Of a stretch of 64,000 nucleotides of DNA, positions 22,615 through 33,200 are shown one piece after another. Position 1 is the stretch's first letter, and every line of letters starts with the position of its first letter. The position numbers and the translations under genes are program-made. The notes under the pieces are model-generated. The model searched no databases. It saw only the letters and a list, made by a program, of their open reading frames with translations, and was not told the origin of the DNA. The stretch lies in assembly GCA_949825025.1 (NCBI GenBank), contig OX463782.1, positions 35,311,351-35,375,350 on the forward strand, in the 5' to 3' direction. This DNA comes from Siphlonurus alternatus. Lineage: Eukaryota; Arthropoda; Insecta; Ephemeroptera; Siphlonuridae.

Positions 22615-22777
22615 TCACAAATCCGACACTTTTTGTCCTGATGGTTCACCCCACACTCGAGGGTCAATGTCCGTGGTAATGTCTGCAAGAGGGGACGAGG
22701 TTGAGAGGGTCACTGAAGAGGGACATGAAGTCTTGGGGAACCACCTCGTCACGTGAATGACATCAAACCATGCGGTT
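22615..22777 (-). CDS. Candidate terminal exon of an unknown gene
   Basis: A minus-strand acceptor (TTTTCATTGCAG) at 22778-22780 leads, after one base, into 53 open codons (TAWFDVIHVTRWFPKTSC at the start, GQKVSDL at the end) and TGA at 22615-22617. GC content is raised. A second overlapping frame continues downstream to about 22484 (KDEVIVNDYNDKITVQEDE), so the true frame is uncertain. The entry phase differs from that of the exons at 4-11 kb. No upstream exon was found. Confidence 0.35.
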
Positions 22778-22915
22778 CTGCAATGAAAATAAACAAGAAT
22801 TAATGTATTATTTTTTATTTACATGATGAAAGATTAATTTGAATTCCTTACAACTTTTAATTATTTTTTGTGATGTTCAATATGTGTAAATAATTTTATG
22901 ATCCTGTAGCATATT

Positions 22916-23051
22916 GTACACTTCTCGCGCCTCTGAAAATTTCTCCATGGCAACTAAAAGTTAATCACCATAAGGTGTGTTATACTTACGGGGTATGGTG
23001 ATTAACTGATTAACAAGGCTTCGGAAGGAAAATTTTCAGAAAGGAGTGTAC
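22916..23051. mobile_element. MITE family M9
   Basis: GTACACTTCTCGCGCCTCTG at the left, AGGAGTGTAC at the right, inner GAAAATTTC and GAAAATTTTC, and mirrored GTTAATCACCATAAGG and ATGGTGATTAAC. Confidence 0.75.
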
Positions 23052-23088
23052 CATAGAGCCTCCATTTGAGGTTCTGTAATTGTATATG

Positions 23089-24203
23089 GTACACTTCAGC
23101 TGAGAAAAAGTGTCCCAGGGACCGCATGGGTATCCCCGGGACACAGCGGAACGTCCTTGCAATGCCCCGCGAATGTCCCGTGGTCTATATTATATTAATT
23201 TAATGCTTTTTAAAATTTATAATTTTTAGGAATTGCTTAACTTATAGTGTAGAAGGGACACAGAAGAAAATAACGCAATTATATTGAACTTTTGGATCAA
23301 ACGTCCTTTGAGTGTCTCGCAGGGATACACCAGGGGTATCCCATGTATGCCCCGCAGGTGCACTCCTAGGACGTTACTGTTTTTTTAATATTGGTTTTAA
23401 TTGGTTAAATTATAGTATTTTAAAACGTTTAGCTTCATCTCGAGAAGATTTTGATTAATTTGATAACTATCGATGAATGTCTCGCAGGTGTCTCTGTGGG
23501 ACACACGGGGGGTATTGTCGAAAATTGTAAAATAACAATTTTCTTTGCTTAAGTATGTAGCTGATTGAATTTTTAATCACAATTTTGAATAATTTTAATT
23601 AGTAAACAGAATGTCCCGTAAGTGCACCTGGGGGTCATTCATGAGACGTAGTTTTTTTCTAAAAAATTAAAAAATAAAAAATTGTTAAAATTTGAAGATA
23701 AACATTATTTATGTGCCGTATTGGAAGTTTCTCATTATTATTATTAAAATTTATAAAAGAAACCATAGATTGTAAAATATCCTAAAGTATCAAAAATATA
23801 CAAGTCGATTTCATAATTTATAGTTTATAAAGTTAAAATTTCAACATTTTAGTATGAAGACATGTGTCCTAGTGGTAAAGACACCAGACTTCAAATCTGG
23901 TGGTCCCGAGTTCGAGTCTCACCTAAGCCAGTTTTTTAATTTTTTTTTTGCTATTCTTTCTCTTTGATAACATCATTATAATTGATAAAAACATTTTTTA
24001 ATTGGTAATTATAAGCATATTTGCTATATAACCCTATGTATCCCTGCAATGACTTCAGGGTGTATCCCTGGAATATCCCCAAGGGGTACCCTTTTGTGCA
24101 TGGAAATAGGGGATACACCTTGGGGCACTCCGGAGGGACGTTTGAGGGGTATCCCTGGAACGCCCCGGGGATACACCTGCGGTCCCTGGGGTACAAGGTG
24201 TAC
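23089..24203. mobile_element. TIR element with degenerate GGGATAC/GTCCC array and tRNA-like insert
   Basis: GTACACTTCAG at the left and GTACACCTTG read from the right, each followed by CCCAGGGACCGCA and GTATCCCCGGG on its own strand, so the inverted arms are clear for about 60 bases. Further clusters of GTCCC, GGGATACACC, GTATCCC and GTGCACC words occur at 23287-23370, 23475-23520, 23610-23645 and 24030-24190. No coding frame. A tRNA-like sequence lies at 23857-23931. Confidence 0.65.
23857..23931 (+). tRNA. tRNA-like sequence, anticodon position TCA
   Basis: TAGTGGTAAAGACA resembles a D arm, CCAGA-CTTCAAA-TCTGG is a perfect five-pair anticodon stem with TCA in the loop, and GAGTTCGAGTC is a T loop and B box. 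T runs follow as a terminator. The acceptor stem does not pair well and only three T-stem pairs are good, so this is more likely a tRNA pseudogene or SINE head than an active gene. It is not tRNA-Sec: the long variable arm is absent. Confidence 0.4.
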
Positions 24204-24226
24204 ATATTTTTATTTTACTTTGTATA

Positions 24227-24496
24227 ATGGAGTATTGTCCTCAATTTTTTTTATTGCAGAAATGGATAGAGCGTGCAAAGTTATGCTACCCTGATTTTGT
24301 TCAGATTTTTTAGAGCCCAGGAAGTATTTTTAAAAAATTATTGAAAGTCCTTTTTGTGACGTCACGCGGCTGCAAGTCCTATCTTTTTCTTAAGGAGCGG
24401 CGTCTCGTGACGTCACAAAAATAACTTTCAATAATTTTTTAAAAATACTTCCCAGCCTCTAAAAAATCTGAAAAAAATCAGGGTAGCATAACTTTA
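24227..24496. mobile_element. MITE family M4b, right end cut
   Basis: Left TIR AATGGAGTATTGTCCTCAAT, TTGCAGAAATGGATAGAG and GTGACGTCAC pairs at 24357 and 24410. The right arm stops in GCATAACTTTACTCTT, where another inverted repeat begins. Confidence 0.85.
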
Positions 24497-25190
24497 CTCT
24501 TAAAAAAATTTGGCTGAATTTTGACATCTTATAATCAGTGCATTTTTAACGCCTTAAATCATGCTTTTTTCAGGTGTTTCGTTGCGCATTTTCAGTAGTC
24601 AGTCATAAGCTATATACTGACAGTATATGCTGACTACTGAATATTGACTATGAAACACCTGAAAAAGCATGATTTAAGGCGTTAAAAATGCACTGATTAT
24701 AAGATGTCAAAATTCAGCCAAATTTTTTTAAGAGTGCATGGAAGGGGGTTTGGGTAACTGAATTTGCATCTCATCTCTTAATATAGCACGATCTCCTAAA
24801 AGAAATACGCCACAAAGTATCATTGCGCCTTAGTGAATATAAATATTATAAACTTTTGAACCAATTAGAGATATTTCTCGTCGTTTTTCTTCAATTTCAT
24901 GACATGACGCCATCATCGCGTTCACAAAATTTTCCACTTCAGCTGACTAAATTATATTTACGGTTTGCGTTATTCATTTGCTTTTTAATTTTACCTTAAT
25001 TTTTTTCAGGCTATTAATTTTTTTTTTTTTTGTACATATTTTTATTTTTCAGCACATTTTATTTTTTCAGCATATCCTTACACTGGGATATATAATTGAA
25101 GTGTTAAAACATTGAAATTTTTTCGAAACTACTGAAAGTCAGTAGTTAAAAATATACTGACATTAATTTCAGCCAAATTTTATTAAGAGT
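24497..25190. mobile_element. Inverted-repeat element with inner hairpin
   Basis: Bases 24497-24735 are a near-perfect hairpin (ACTCTTAAAAAAATTTGGCT and its complement) with a core centred near 24614. The same terminal sequence, TTTCAGCCAAATTTTATTAA then GAGT, recurs at 25168-25190, so either a 694-bp element with a partial third terminus or two nested copies. The right terminus supplies the last residues of the zinc-finger frame starting at 25169. Confidence 0.6.
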
Positions 25191-25780
25191 GACTTCTTTG
25201 TGAGTTTTCTCTTAATAAATACAATCTCATTGTTATCGAAATTTTTATAAGTTTGTAAATTTTTTGCATCAGAAACATTTGTCAAATCTTCCTGCACACA
25301 ATTATGTTGTTGATCGACATGTTCTTTGTTACATACTGTACATTGAAATAATGAAACATATTTTAAATTCTCATCTTTATTTTGCTGTTTGATACAACGA
25401 AATTTGAGATGATGATTTAATGCAATTTGAAGTTTGAATGTTTTGTTACATAAATTACAAGACAATAGTTCATTTATTTTATGTTCTTGAACATGCACAT
25501 TAAATGAGCTTTCAGAGTCAAAAGTCTGATAACAATATTCACAATTAAATACATTTTTAGCACTCTGACCGCGAGTGTGGATTATGAATCTCTCGTAATT
25601 TTTGCTATTTTTTGTACCTTTGTTTTTTACCTTTTTATATTTTTTTATATTTTTTATCAAGTGCCATGAAATGACTCTGAATATATATGACTTTTTAATG
25701 CTATGATTTTTGGATATGATTTTCCACACATATCACAATGGTACATAAGGTCGTTTATATGATCTTTAACATGTATAATA

Positions 25781-27156
25781 CCAAAGTGAATACTTTTTTT
25801 ACATATTCGGGCAGCTAAGAATTATTCTGATATCCCTGTGTCTCAATATTTAAGTAAAATGCCTAGTTATTTTACAATTAATTATTTAGTTTGAAAAGTG
25901 AGCTTGATAACCGTTGGTTGATTCAAGTCGGTGCGCGCCCGCAGCAACCGCTGATACGACATCCGACGGATACGACGAGAATCTCCGGCCGCGGCAGGTC
26001 GATGCATCTTTCCGAGCGGCTCAAAGTTTTGTATTTTGGCCCTCTAGCGGACGCTTCGGACCCTATCCCTGCGCTTCAGAAATTAGATCTCCCACTTTTT
26101 TTATTATATAATAATTATCTTTGTTTCTTAATGTTTTAAATATTTTAATTTAGTATAATCAATCATAAAAATGTGTTTTAATTAATAAACTCAATTAACT
26201 TATTTTTCAAAGAATCTCTCGCGCTCTCGCCATTTGCGAGTATGACAACATGGCGGCAGCTGCGGCTCGGCGTTCACCATCGGCTCGACTATGTCTTATA
26301 TTTCATGATTTGAAGAGTTATAAATGTGTGTGTAATATCTACAAGCCTCTATTGCGAATACAAGAACTGTATCACCACAATATATAACCGAGAAAAGAGA
26401 TGCAGCCATCCTGATATGAACGACTGAACTGAAGGTTAGTACGTGACCAAAAGATCGGGAACATTGGGCATTGTTTTTACCCCGTTTTCATCGCTTTTGT
26501 TCAAGATACAATTTTTTGTTATACTATACGTTCATTCTGTGTATCCTAATGATATTATAATTTCCTATATATGCATGTTTATAGCTATAATTTTCGTGTT
26601 ACAGCAGAAAACAAGCCCAAGCTGCAGCTGGCAAAGCTGGACGCTGTACCCACCCCACCCATTGGATTGGCGTGCCAAGGAGACGATCTCGGGACCTTTT
26701 TGTGACAACTGTATATTTTATTTTATTGTAAAATTTCTTAAATACAATTTATAATCCCATTTTCTCTGTGTTCTTTCATAAATAAACAAATTAGTAAGCA
26801 AAATAAAAAAAATAATAAAACCGGAAGCGGTAGCCATTTTATTCTAGTGTAGCAATTGAGAAACGAAAAGCGCAAATCGACCAAACTTGATCAACGCGCC
26901 ATCTGACGGAGGCTGCAGGGAGTTTTCATGATAACGCGGATGAATTCGGATGAGCTAGTTACAAGTATTTCGCTACATACAGAAGATGATCGGACCTGGC
27001 CGCGGGGATGCTTGAATCAACCAACGGTTTTCAAACTCACTTTTCAAACTAAATAATTATTATAAAATAACTAGGCATCGTACGTAAATATTGAGGCACA
27101 GGGATATTAGAATAATTCGTAGCTGCCCGAACATGTAAAAAAAGTATTCACTTTGG
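25781..27156. mobile_element. 1.4-kb TIR element, TA target duplication
   Basis: Inverted repeats of about 147 bases (25781-25929 and 27010-27156), CCAAAGTGAATACTTTTTTT and complement, very well matched. TA flanks both sides and the host zinc-finger sequence resumes across it. The interior (25930-27000) is unusually GC-rich in places and has no transposase. On the plus strand ATG at 26250 opens 44 codons (MAAAARRSPSARLCL start). A GT donor-like site lies near 26434 and a TTTTCGTGTTACAG acceptor near 26604 starts a second short open block. This looks like a non-autonomous element carrying a captured host promoter and exons. Confidence 0.75.
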
Positions 27157-28692
27157 TACCCCTTTAAGAACCTTTTTGTCATTAAAACACTCATCACAAT
27201 ATTTACATTTAAACAAGTTTTTACAATTGTGAGTTTTTAATTTATTTTTCGTGTCAAATGGTTTGTTAAAATGTACAATATTTATATTTTCTTTCTGTGT
27301 TTTCAATTATGATTTGGTAATAACTTATCGTTTGCATGTGTACGTATATGAATTTAAAGTTTGGAGATAAATTTAAATGTCTTGTTACAAAATACGCATT
27401 CGTGATGATTTTTAATGACTTCTAGTGGTTTCTTTTTTAAGACTGTGTTTTGCATATTTGATTTTGAAGAATTTGTCTATTTTTTTATTACAATTTTGTG
27501 TGACACTATTACAAGATATATATTATCATGTAGTTTTAGTAGTTCTTTAGAAATAAATTCTTTTAGACAATAATTACATTTAGATTTATAATTTTTACAT
27601 TTTTTCAGATTTATATAATTTTTCGTTTGAAGTGCACTGTGTTTTTTCAGAATTTTTATGTACACGTAAATGTGATTGAAGATGATATGAATTGGAGAAT
27701 TTTCTGACACACATTGTACGTTCGAAATTCTTTTTTACATAATGAGAGTTCTTATGTATTTTTAAACCCCATGATGATGCAAAATTGTTGCTGCATATAC
27801 TGTACATTTGTGTGTATTATTTCGTGTTTTGGAATATTTTGAGTATATTTTTTTTTAAATTTGAATTTTCATTTCTCTGTTTGATTCTATTTTGTTTAAT
27901 TTTTCTCATGACGCCATAAACCACTAAAATATTTAATTTTTTATCACATTTACTGTATCTATATTTTCGTCCATCTGAGCGACTTATATATATTATGTTT
28001 TTTTAATTCATATGCAGTACAAAAAAATTATTTTACATACATTACATTTGAGTAAATTCTTTCCTGTATGAAATCTAGAATGCTGTTGAAGTCTCTGAAT
28101 ATTTAAGCAAGTTTTTCCACAAATTTTACAACTAAATTTATTTCTTGTCTCAGATTTAGAAGTTACTTTTCCTTTTTAAAACTTCCATTCCTTTGTATAG
28201 CAGATTGTTTATTTTTCTTATTTACTGTATGAAATGTAGCCTCATGCTTTTTTAAACTTAGAGTTGAAGTAAAATATTTATCATGACAAATATGACATTT
28301 ATAAATATTATGATTTGATTTTAAATGTTCATTGAGTTGGTCCTCATAAGTAAATTTTTTAATACATACTTTACAAGTAGGATGTGTATGTCTATGCTGT
28401 ACTAATTCAATTTTTGTCTTGAAACTTATATAACATATTTTACATGAAAAATTATTATCTTTCATTATCATGGAATCATTTGTACTTACTGAATTAATAT
28501 TTGAGTTTTGGGTTTTGTTTTTGGGGACATCTGTACTTTGTACAGAAGATTTTGTCATTGTCAAATGAGACTTTAAATGGCGTTTATAAGGTTGTAAATA
28601 CATAAACTTGCTATCACATACTGTACATTGATAGGGGTGTTCATTTGTATGAATACGGATATGAACTATTAGATTTGATTTGGAATTACACG

Positions 28693-28860
28693 CAGGCGCG
28701 GATCCAGGGGGTGGGCTGGGGGGGCTGCAGCCCCCCCCCCCCCCGAAATTTTGGATTTAACATGGGTAATATAGGCATTTCCCCCACTCCAAATTTTTTT
28801 TTTTAACATTGGCCTTATGGAGGCAGCCCCTCCCGAAATTTTTTTCTGGATCCGCGCCTG
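28693..28860. mobile_element. hAT-like MITE with perfect 8-bp TSD
   Basis: Ends CAGGCGCGGATCCAGG and CTGGATCCGCGCCTG, 168 bp, flanked by ATTACACG at 28685-28692 and 28861-28868. It interrupts a zinc finger, and removing it with one TSD restores the reading frame locally. The body (GAAATTTTGGATTTAACATG, AACATTGGCCTTATGGAGGC) matches the copies at 35648, 36709 and 56547. Confidence 0.95.
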
Positions 28861-29152
28861 ATTACACGCTTTATTACAGTAACTACAATAGAATAAACCC
28901 TTCCCTGTATGAAAGCGTGTGTGTTCTTTAAGACTATCAGGTGTCGAGTAATTCTTGCTGCAAATTTTACAAAAATAATTATTTATTTTTCTTTCATGGA
29001 CATTGGAATGCTTTTCAAAATCAGATAAACGAATGAATTTTTTGTTACATTATACTGTACATTGATTGGTAAGGGCATTCGTTTGTGTGAATTCGGATAT
29101 GACGTTGCAGATTTGATTTATTTATACTTAACATTTTTTTGTAATAACTACG

Positions 29153-29519
29153 ACAATTTTTATAATAATATTGTTAAGACGTGCTTATCTGAAATGTTGA
29201 GATTGCAATGGTCTCTGTGATACCAATTTATTCAGTTTAGAGATAAGCATATAAAATATTATATACAGTTGGTTTGATGTCATTAATTGATAATTATATA
29301 GTTAATTACTGCTTTAATTACCTTCAAACTCTTAAAATTGAATTAAAAATTTCTTATATATGCTAATATTATAATGCTTATTATTATATTATACATCTCT
29401 GTGCCAAATCTTTAATGTGTTGTTTTACTTACTCGATTAAAAAATCGAGTAGAGTTGACAAAAAAATATCTTATGTGTAATAAATTATTGTGATGTCTTA
29501 ATTGCCATACACAAGTTAA
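29153..29519. repeat. Duplicate of the lectin B upstream flank
   Basis: Colinear with 38971-39306: GACGTGCTTATCTGAAATG, CTGTGATACCAATTTATT, AGATAAGCATAT, TTTCTTATATATGCTAAT, CATCTCTGTGCCAAATCTTT and CTTAATTGCCATACACAAGT all recur in order. After 29519 both copies run into ATCTAAAATTTATATA-like sequence; in the other copy a LINE separates the two parts. It contains GATA-type sites like its partner but no lectin exon follows. Confidence 0.85.
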
Positions 29520-29528
29520 ATGCATCTA

Positions 29529-29530
29529 AA

Positions 29531-29602
<72 letters not shown>
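29529..29602. repeat. (AT)n microsatellite
   Basis: Uninterrupted alternation of A and T for over 70 bases; the matching (AT)n at 42527-42586 lies at the same place in the duplicated flank. Confidence 0.95.
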
Positions 29603-29606
<4 letters not shown>

Positions 29607-29922
29607 TATATATGTTTTATTTTATTTGTTTGCTATCTATTTTGATTTATCTCTTAAATGTCACGTAAAGGTTGAATATTTTTTAGGAAAAAAAAATGGT
29701 TATTATTTTTTATTGCTGAGTATGAAATGTACAAACTCACGCTACATTTATAATAATTGGAAATTTTCTTACATAATCATATACAGTATAATTTATAACA
29801 AAATGTCTCATTTTATATTATAACATAAAAATAAAGTTAGCCCCATAATTTGTACATTATCATAGATTTAACTTTCGATACCCCCTTCCCCCCCTCCCCC
29901 CCAAAAAAAGTTTGTTTCAATG

Positions 29923-30250
29923 AGAAGCTTCAACATTGACGACACAATTCTCTCAGCCAATGAAAATCTAGCGCGCGATCGAACTGCGCGCGACGACATG
30001 TTCTATCAAGCTTCCAATCCTTTAACCCAGCGGTACCTGGTTTTTAATTTTTTCCGACGGTTCTTATGAAGGGCAAGATTAATAATTCATATGAGCCACG
30101 GGAAAGATCACTTTACACGACATAAAAAAATATTCGAGATTTTGTGCAGCATAGAATTTGAATGAAAAAATAAATAAGATTTTTTTCCTATCAAACCTTA
30201 CGGAGCGATGTCAGAATGCGGCGCTGCGGCATTTTTAAGTTGAAGCTTGT
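29923..30250. mobile_element. MITE family M11, inverted copy next to lectin A
   Basis: Inverted copy of 22147-22473. It ends 39 bases beyond the lectin A stop codon, so it must form part of that gene's 3' untranslated region unless polyadenylation occurs in the short gap. Confidence 0.85.
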
Positions 30251-30288
30251 CATATAGGATATAGGACCAAAAAAAAATATATATATAT

Positions 30289-33200
30289 TTACGGCTCTTC
30301 ACAAATAAAGAAAGTTCTAGCGGTGGAATTTGGGTCCCTATCATTCCACTTGAGAACATTGTTATAGTAGAAATAGTGGATGCAGAACTCCGTGTTATTG
30401 TATTCGTGGTTCGGTTCTCCCTCATGCCAATCTGTGAAGGTGACTCGTTCTCCAGTGGAGGCCCACACGTACTCGTCCTTCTTAGCCAGGTCGTTACCTG
30501 ACGTCCAATAGTTAGCAACACCTGAAGAGAGAAATAGTAAACAAACAGTAATCCCACAATGCAGCGTTATATCCTTAGCATTACGTTATCAGACTTCCAA
30601 AAGAATTGTTGCAACAATTTATTCCACTGTTGTTGCATTGTATAATAATTTATTATTTTCACCCAAGATTCAAAAGGAAATAAACACGGTAAAAAAATTG
30701 CAGATATCAGCAAAGCACCAGAGGCACTATTTCACAGATGAGCCTGTTATACTCAATGATAATGTAACATAAATCTTATAAGCAATGAGGAGCTTGTGTT
30801 AAAATTAAAGCATAATTCAAATTTAGGATTTTTTTCTATATATACAGCTAGTATAATAACAAATGACGATTGTTAACAGTATGGAAGCCAACTGCTGGTC
30901 ACTTCAATTTTGAACAATGCATGGATGCTGATACCATTTAGCAATTAACGAATCTAATTAATATACAATTTTTATTTACAGTAAATTTATATATTCTATA
31001 GCCTTATATATTTATGAAGTTAATGGTAAGCGTGCAGAACATTCCTAAAAAAAATGTATCCATAAAATTTGTCAAACGTCCACAAAAAATATATAATCAT
31101 TATATTCTACCAACGTAAAATTTTACCTAAAAAATATGAAACCGTAAAGACGAGTCAATGCATTCCCCCTTCTCCCTCATTTTCATCTCCAACTTTTCTG
31201 CCAGAGTTTCAAAATGTTTACAGATTATTACAGGTAAAAAAGTTGCGTAATTTTACGACTAACATATTATTATATAGTAAATATACTAGATTTTATAGAA
31301 TTTTAATAACAAAAAATACATATTATATAAACATAATATATGAGATCATACATCATAATGGATTATCGACCTCATTTTTTTTATTGCAGAAATGGATAGA
31401 GGGTGCAAAGTTATATATGCTACCCTGATTTTTTTCAGATTTTTTACAGCCCTGGAAGTATTTTTAAAAAATTATTGAAAGTCCTTTTTGTGACGTCACG
31501 AGGCACCTCTCCTTTAGAAAATGATAGGACTTGCCGCCGCGTGACGTCACAAAATGGACTTTCAATAATTTTTTAAAAATACTTCCAAGGCTGTAAAAAA
31601 TCTGAAAAAAATCAGGATAGCATAACTTTGCACCCTCTATCCATTTCTGCAATAAAAAAAATTTGAGTTCGATACTCCATTATGCCATCATCAAAAACAT
31701 TATTTGTCCATGACCCTCTGTTTCCTTATTGAATTGACTGACATTCAGTGGCGTAGCCAAGGGGGGGGCGGTTCGGGGTTTAAACCCCCCATGAAGATCC
31801 AGTAATGACTGGATATAAGAAGCAAAAAGGAAAAATTATAGAAATTTGAAAATAAAAAGTTAAACAAAAAATTGAAATTTAGGGGATATCAAATAGTCTT
31901 TCTTTAAAATGAACAAATTATAAGTTAGTTTCTAATTTTAACAGGAAAAATTGCGACTTATAAATAAATGTTTTATTTTCCTTACAAACTGCATGCATAT
32001 AACTACTATTGTATAAATTAAAACGCTCTCACGTGTGCTGCACTTTCCTTTAATTAATTTTATTGGTTGCTCCACACGGTGCAGACAAAATTTAACAAAA
32101 ATAAGAGAAGCAATTCACTTTTTTTTTTTTTTTTTTTTACAGTATCTTAATGATGTGAACTTGGAATGTTAAATAAATTTTAAAAATCAAATTCAACTAA
32201 TTAAATGACACGTCGTGTACATTCTATAAAAATAATATAAAAGTGGTTACATGAATTACTTGATTTAATTAAAATGATTTACTCAAAGCTTTATTTATTA
32301 CGCACGTTTTGAAAAGAAATTGAAAAATGGGGTGAAAATAATATAAAATGTTTAAAAAATTGCATCAGGCCATATATTTTATTCTCTAATATAATAGTAT
32401 TTCTTCATGATTTTTCCCTAAAAAAGCGACGTATCCTTAAAAAAATCACGCCTGCGGCGGGCTATTGAGGGGCTACGTCCCCCATACTCCCCAGTGGGTG
32501 GGGTGTTCTCAATCTTTCTCCTGAGGACCCCCCCCCTCCTTGGACAAATCCTGGCTACGCCACTGCTGACATTCGTTTTGACTTTTCAAAAGGAACAAAC
32601 TGAGGATATACTGTGTTCAACCTCATTTAGTTAGCTTGTCAAACATTGTTGAATGTGTTTGCGTTTAGCAAAAAGCATGCAGCCATATAAATCAAATTTA
32701 GTCATGATGAAAATATATATACAGAACAAAAACATGAACTGCATGAGAAATTTTTAATTTTCTCTCACTTCCAGACACGGATCTCCATAAAAAACAAATC
32801 TCTCATATATAAGAGCAATATGGAGAACATTAATTAAGCTTGGAGCGATGCTAAAAAATTATCCATGTTAATTTCAGGCTGTTATACTGCTTTTTTTATT
32901 TACAATTTCAGGTTTTTCTCACATGTACGAAAAATATTTTATGCATCCGCTGAATAATGTGAAAATTATGGCACATAGATTTAATTTATTCATGACATAA
33001 ATTGTCAGTTTTAGAAATAACATAACTGCATGCAGAAGTGCCTGTGAATTGCAAATTCTTAATTTACTAATAACGATGCAGAAGATATTAATTTTCCCTC
33101 ACCGATGGAGGTGATGTGGTCCACGATCAGCTGATTCTCCTGCTCGGTCTCCACGCTCACCAGGAACATGCCCAGACGACGACAGAACTCGAACGCTTGA

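Larger units (their letters stand above)
25169..29150 (-). pseudogene. C2H2 zinc-finger gene, dead
   Basis: The minus strand encodes a string of about 15 C-X2-C...H-X3-5-H/C fingers. Examples are CNSKSNLIVHIRIHTNEH with QCTVCDSKF, CKICYISFKTKIELVQHRH, CKVCIKKFTYEDQLNEHLK, CHICHDKYFTSTLSLKKHE, CKICGKTCLNIQRLQQHSR and CEYCYQTFDSESSFNVHVQ. Open stretches remain at 28163-28692 and 25169-25729. Elsewhere stops and frameshifts interrupt fingers (near 27350, 27595-27710 and 29070). A 1376-bp TIR element (25781-27156) and a hAT-like MITE (28693-28860) split it. TGEKP-type linkers are mostly degraded. It would have been a nuclear DNA-binding protein of the arthropod multi-finger type. Intron-free as far as seen. 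Confidence 0.8.

Noticed and set aside
30198..30557. 119-codon minus-strand frame
   Set aside because: Out-of-frame reading of the last exon of lectin A.
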